This document shows, piece after piece, positions 7,283 through 9,040 of a DNA stretch of 9,040 bases. Under the pieces are notes generated by a model. The model saw only the letters and a program-made list of their open reading frames with translations, did not search any database and was not told where the DNA came from. The stretch comes from Burkholderiales bacterium (lineage in GTDB: Bacteria; Pseudomonadota; Gammaproteobacteria; Burkholderiales; Burkholderiaceae). The stretch is from assembly GCA_903643055.1 (NCBI GenBank), contig CAHJWV010000289.1, positions 1-9,040 of the forward strand, given 5' to 3'. The number at the start of each line of letters is the position of its first letter. Within the stretch, counting starts at the first letter, position 1. Position numbers and translations under genes: made by a program.

Positions 7283-7303
7283 GTGTCAACAAATTCATGA
7301 CAC
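7283..7303. repeat. Inverted repeat GTGTCA/TGACAC near the probable left IS end
   Basis: GTGTCA (7283-7288) and TGACAC (7298-7303) are a perfect 6-bp inverted repeat with a 9-nt spacer, 34 nt before the transposase start. It may be a transposase binding site within the left end or an RNA hairpin that limits transposase translation. Confidence 0.4.
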
Positions 7304-7325
7304 CGTCGGCATCTCTTCATTTTTC

Positions 7326-7331
7326 AGGTGG
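7326..7331 (+). promoter_or_regulatory. Ribosome binding site of the transposase
   Basis: AGGTGG ends 5 nt before ATG 7337. This decides the start against the in-frame GTG at 7328, which lies inside the site. Confidence 0.65.
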
Positions 7332-7336
7332 CGCCG

Positions 7337-8707
7337 ATGGGTGCAAGCGAACGGTTTGACCAGTACATGGAGCACTTGGCGCAAGGCCTCGGGCATGCAG
7401 ACCGGCATGCGGGCCTCAAAGCCTATTGCACGGGGCTGATGCTGCCGCTCTCACGCAAGAGCGTCGAGCCCATGGCCGCTCGCGTGGACCCGCTGCATGC
7501 CAGCGCCCGCCATCAGGCCCTGCATCACTTCGTGGCCAAGGCCGAATGGTCGGACCACGAGTTGCTGCGCCGGGTCTGCCAATGGGTGGTCCCGCAGATG
7601 GATTTCAGCGGCGGCGGCTGGTGGGTCATCGATGACACAGTATTCCAAAAGCAGGGCAAGCATTCGGTCGGCGTCGCCCGTCAAGCCGGTGCGCCGGACG
7701 GCCGGCAAGACAACTGCCAGGTGTCGGTGAGCCTGTCGCTGGCCTGTGATCAAGGCAGCGTGCCCGTGGCTTGGCAGCTTTATCTGCCCGAAGAGTGGGC
7801 CAGCGACCCCGAGCGCCGCGCACGTGCCGGCGTGCCAGAAGCGTTCGGCTATTCGACGAAAGCCCAGATCGCATTGGCCCGGCTGCGCGATGTGCTGGCC
7901 GAAGGCGCGCCGCGCCACTGCGTTCTGGCTTCCACCGATTACGGCATGGACGCCAGCTTCCGCCAGGGGCTGACCGAACTGGGCCTTCGCTATGCCGTGG
8001 GCGTCACCGAGGCCCTTCAGGTGTGGCCGCCAGCCATTGACGCTTCGCCTGCACAGCGCCGCAGCGGTACGCCGCGCCCGGCGCGAGCAGATGCGAACAA
8101 CCCCCGTGTGCGCAGCCAGAGCGTGAAGACGCTGGCGTTGTCTTTGCCCGATCAGGCTTTCCAGCGCTTGGAATGGCAGGAAGGCAAAGCCCTGCAAAGC
8201 GCCCGCTTTGCCGCAGTGCGGGTGCGACATGCCGGGCGCACGGCCGATCAACAGCCATCGCAATGGTTGTTGATCGAACAACCCGAAGACGCAGCCGAAC
8301 CGATCCGCTATGTGCTGTCGACGTTCCCAGAAAACACATCCCTGCCGGAACTGGTCCGGGCCGCACATCGATACCGGCTCACCGAACCCGCGCAACAGGA
8401 GCTGGTCCACCACCTGGGCCTCGGGCACTACGAAGGCCGCGGCTGGCGCGGGTTTCATCACCACGCCAGCCTGAGCATCGCCGCCTATGGCTACTTGCTG
8501 AGCGAGCGCCTGACTGCGGGCCAGCCATTCACCCGCAAGAAGAATTTCATCGAACGCCAGCTGCCGGCCTTACCCAAAGGCTACGTGCCGCGCGGCAGCC
8601 CGACGCGCACGAAAGCGCGTGATGCGTTGACCGCAGCGCCTGCCACGCCGGCCCGCCGCTCGTCGACATCTCGGGCCACATCGCGCAGCGCAGAACGCCG
8701 GCCGTAA
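7337..8707 (+). CDS. IS701-like family DDE transposase
   Basis: The 456-residue protein cuts and rejoins the ends of its insertion sequence. ATG 7337 is preferred because AGGTGG sits 5 nt upstream. The family is recognised from FDQYMEHLAQGLGHADRHAG near the N-terminus, WWVIDDTVFQKQGKHSVGVARQ (first catalytic Asp in IDDT, about residues 98-100), NCQVSVSLSLA (126-136), YGMDASFRQGLTELGLRYAVGV (202-223) and GLGHYEGRGWRGFHHHASL near the C-terminus. The probable catalytic Glu is Glu350 in RLTEPAQQEL. The second acidic residue is odd: the text reads VLASTDYG, where I expect VLADxxYG, so the usual Asp is Ser199 and an Asp (201) stands two positions later. The frame is intact, with no internal stop or frameshift. 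The last 25 residues are a low-complexity Ala/Arg/Ser/Thr tail. Confidence 0.88.
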   Translation: MGASERFDQYMEHLAQGLGHADRHAGLKAYCTGLMLPLSRKSVEPMAARVDPLHASARHQALHHFVAKAEWSDHELLRRVCQWVVPQMDFSGGGWWVIDDTVFQKQGKHSVGVARQAGAPDGRQDNCQVSVSLSLACDQGSVPVAWQLYLPEEWASDPERRARAGVPEAFGYSTKAQIALARLRDVLAEGAPRHCVLASTDYGMDASFRQGLTELGLRYAVGVTEALQVWPPAIDASPAQRRSGTPRPARADANNPRVRSQSVKTLALSLPDQAFQRLEWQEGKALQSARFAAVRVRHAGRTADQQPSQWLLIEQPEDAAEPIRYVLSTFPENTSLPELVRAAHRYRLTEPAQQELVHHLGLGHYEGRGWRGFHHHASLSIAAYGYLLSERLTAGQPFTRKKNFIERQLPALPKGYVPRGSPTRTKARDALTAAPATPARRSSTSRATSRSAERRP

Positions 8708-8733
8708 AAGCCGTTTTCTGTTCACCCCGCAAC

Positions 8734-8764
8734 GGGCGCCCACAGTGGCGCCCTTTGTTTTTTC
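8734..8764 (+). terminator. Intrinsic terminator of the transposase gene
   Basis: A perfect 7-bp stem GGGCGCC / GGCGCCC encloses the loop CACAGT and is followed by TTTGTTTTTTC. It lies 26 nt after the stop codon. It overlaps the candidate right end of the insertion sequence and would also shield downstream DNA from transposase transcription. Confidence 0.85.
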
Positions 8765-8780
8765 TGACATAGAAATTTCA

Positions 8781-8820
8781 GCCGAAAGGCTGGTTGCAGA
8801 TCACCCGTGAGCCGAAAGGC
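8781..8820. repeat. GCCGAAAGGC repeated 30 bp apart
   Basis: GCCGAAAGGC occurs at 8781-8790 and 8811-8820, exactly 30 bp apart start to start. Each can form a small stem with a GAAA tetraloop; the first extends to CAGCC-GAAA-GGCTG. The same decamer occurs at 681-690 by the operon terminator. Confidence 0.4.
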
Positions 8821-8886
8821 CCTCGATGAGTGCGCCTGGAACGCCGATCAGCACGCAGAGAACTCCATGCCGGCTCGTCACGCGCC

Positions 8887-8910
8887 GCCAATGTTGATTG
8901 GCTCAATCAA
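8887..8910. repeat. Two overlapping, mutually exclusive inverted repeats
   Basis: GCCAAT-GTTG-ATTGGC (8887-8902) and TTGATTG-GCT-CAATCAA (8894-8910) are both perfect and share 8894-8902, so an RNA or extruded DNA strand could form only one at a time. The region is AT-rich compared with the rest of the window. Confidence 0.5.
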
Positions 8911-8942
8911 GAACACATCTGTTTTATTTCAAACATTTGGCC

Positions 8943-8966
8943 GCTTTGATTTGTTCGATTCAAAGC
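8943..8966 (-). repeat. Inverted repeat GCTTTGA/TCAAAGC
   Basis: A perfect 7-bp inverted repeat (8943-8949 and 8960-8966) has a 10-nt loop. On the minus strand it overlaps the stop codon of the possible gene tail at 8960-9040, a common place for a terminator stem, but no immediate U-tract follows. A further inverted pair, TCGATT (8955-8960) and AATCGA (8972-8977), overlaps it. Confidence 0.4.
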
Positions 8967-9040
8967 AGATCAATCGACTCGTGGGCGGCACCTGCTTGGT
9001 CTAAAAATCGCGCCAATCCTTTGCTCATCAACGCTCGCCA
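8960..9040 (-). CDS. Possible C-terminal tail of a gene entering from the right edge
   Basis: The minus strand is open from the edge for 26 codons and ends in TGA at 8962-8960; the residues include SKGLARFLDQAGAAHESIDLL. The composition looks like soluble protein, but the stretch is short and its third positions are only about half G/C, unlike the neighbouring genes. It could be a chance open frame. No family is recognised. Confidence 0.25.
   Translation of the reverse strand, partial: WRALMSKGLARFLDQAGAAHESIDLL

Larger units (their letters stand above)
7065..7325. other. Non-coding region between the SulP gene and the transposase
   Basis: No gene is supported on either strand. It is more AT-rich than the flanking genes. 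It contains the TTTGAC repeat cluster at 7118-7160 and the inverted repeat GTGTCA/TGACAC at 7283-7303. The left end of the insertion sequence must lie somewhere in it. I see no obvious rho-independent terminator for the sbp-SulP unit. Confidence 0.5.
7272..8781 (+). mobile_element. IS701-like insertion sequence (approximate limits)
   Basis: A single DDE transposase gene with its own RBS and terminator is the body of an insertion sequence. The limits given here are tentative. They come from an imperfect 22-nt inverted pair: 7272-7293 on the plus strand against the complement of 8760-8781, 15 of 22 identical by eye, centred on CTRTGTCA. That gives about 1.5 kb, a usual IS701 size. No matching 4-bp target duplication flanks these ends, so the copy may be old, or the true ends may lie elsewhere nearby. 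Confidence 0.4.

Noticed and set aside
7451..8464. 337-codon minus-strand open frame opposite the transposase.
   Set aside because: Antisense shadow of the transposase with no recognisable domain.
7058..9004. GGTCTAA at the end of the SulP gene and again near 8998, resembling a CTAA target duplication around the insertion sequence.
   Set aside because: The sequences just inside (GGTCTTCC on the left, complement ACCAAGCA on the right) are not inverted repeats, and the implied length of about 1.9 kb is too long for this IS type.
8807..9004. 65-codon plus-strand open frame starting with GTG.
   Set aside because: It has no ribosome binding site and no recognisable motif, and it crosses several inverted repeats after a terminator.

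Overview
The window is GC-rich bacterial DNA. Codon use and the protein families suggest a betaproteobacterium, most likely Burkholderiales; this rests on remembered family resemblance, not on a search. There are seven complete protein genes, one clear partial gene at the left edge and a possible partial gene at the right edge. No rRNA, tRNA or CRISPR array was seen.

Left part, minus strand (1-3959): a membrane protein of unknown function runs off the left edge (start at 422). Next to it lies a four-gene polar amino acid ABC importer, read right to left: periplasmic binding protein (3959-3132), first permease (2951-2256), second permease (2179-1448) and ATPase (1451-708). The gene order and sequences resemble gltI-gltJ-gltK-gltL (glutamate/aspartate uptake). 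A strong terminator-like hairpin with a U-rich tail lies between the binding-protein gene and the permeases. This suggests that the binding protein is made in excess and only part of the transcription reaches the membrane and ATPase genes. A weaker terminator candidate follows the ATPase gene.

Middle, plus strand (4160-7064): a divergent two-gene unit encodes a Sbp/CysP-type sulfate-binding protein and, 7 nt downstream, a SulP-family anion transporter with a C-terminal STAS domain. The pairing is unusual because the binding protein normally serves the CysTWA ABC transporter, which is not in the window. The binding protein also departs from the usual family motif in one ligand-site loop.

Right part (7065-9040): a non-coding stretch with TTTGAC repeats around a short palindrome is followed by an IS701-like DDE transposase (7337-8707) with a good Shine-Dalgarno and a clear intrinsic terminator. 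The element ends are uncertain: only an imperfect inverted-repeat pair and no target duplication could be found. After it comes a more AT-rich stretch with several overlapping inverted repeats and perhaps the tail of a minus-strand gene entering from the right.

Overall these are two nutrient-uptake loci (amino acid, sulfate-like oxyanion) next to an insertion sequence. I see no convincing new defence or mobile system. The Sbp-SulP pair and the atypical catalytic motif in the transposase are the most interesting points.
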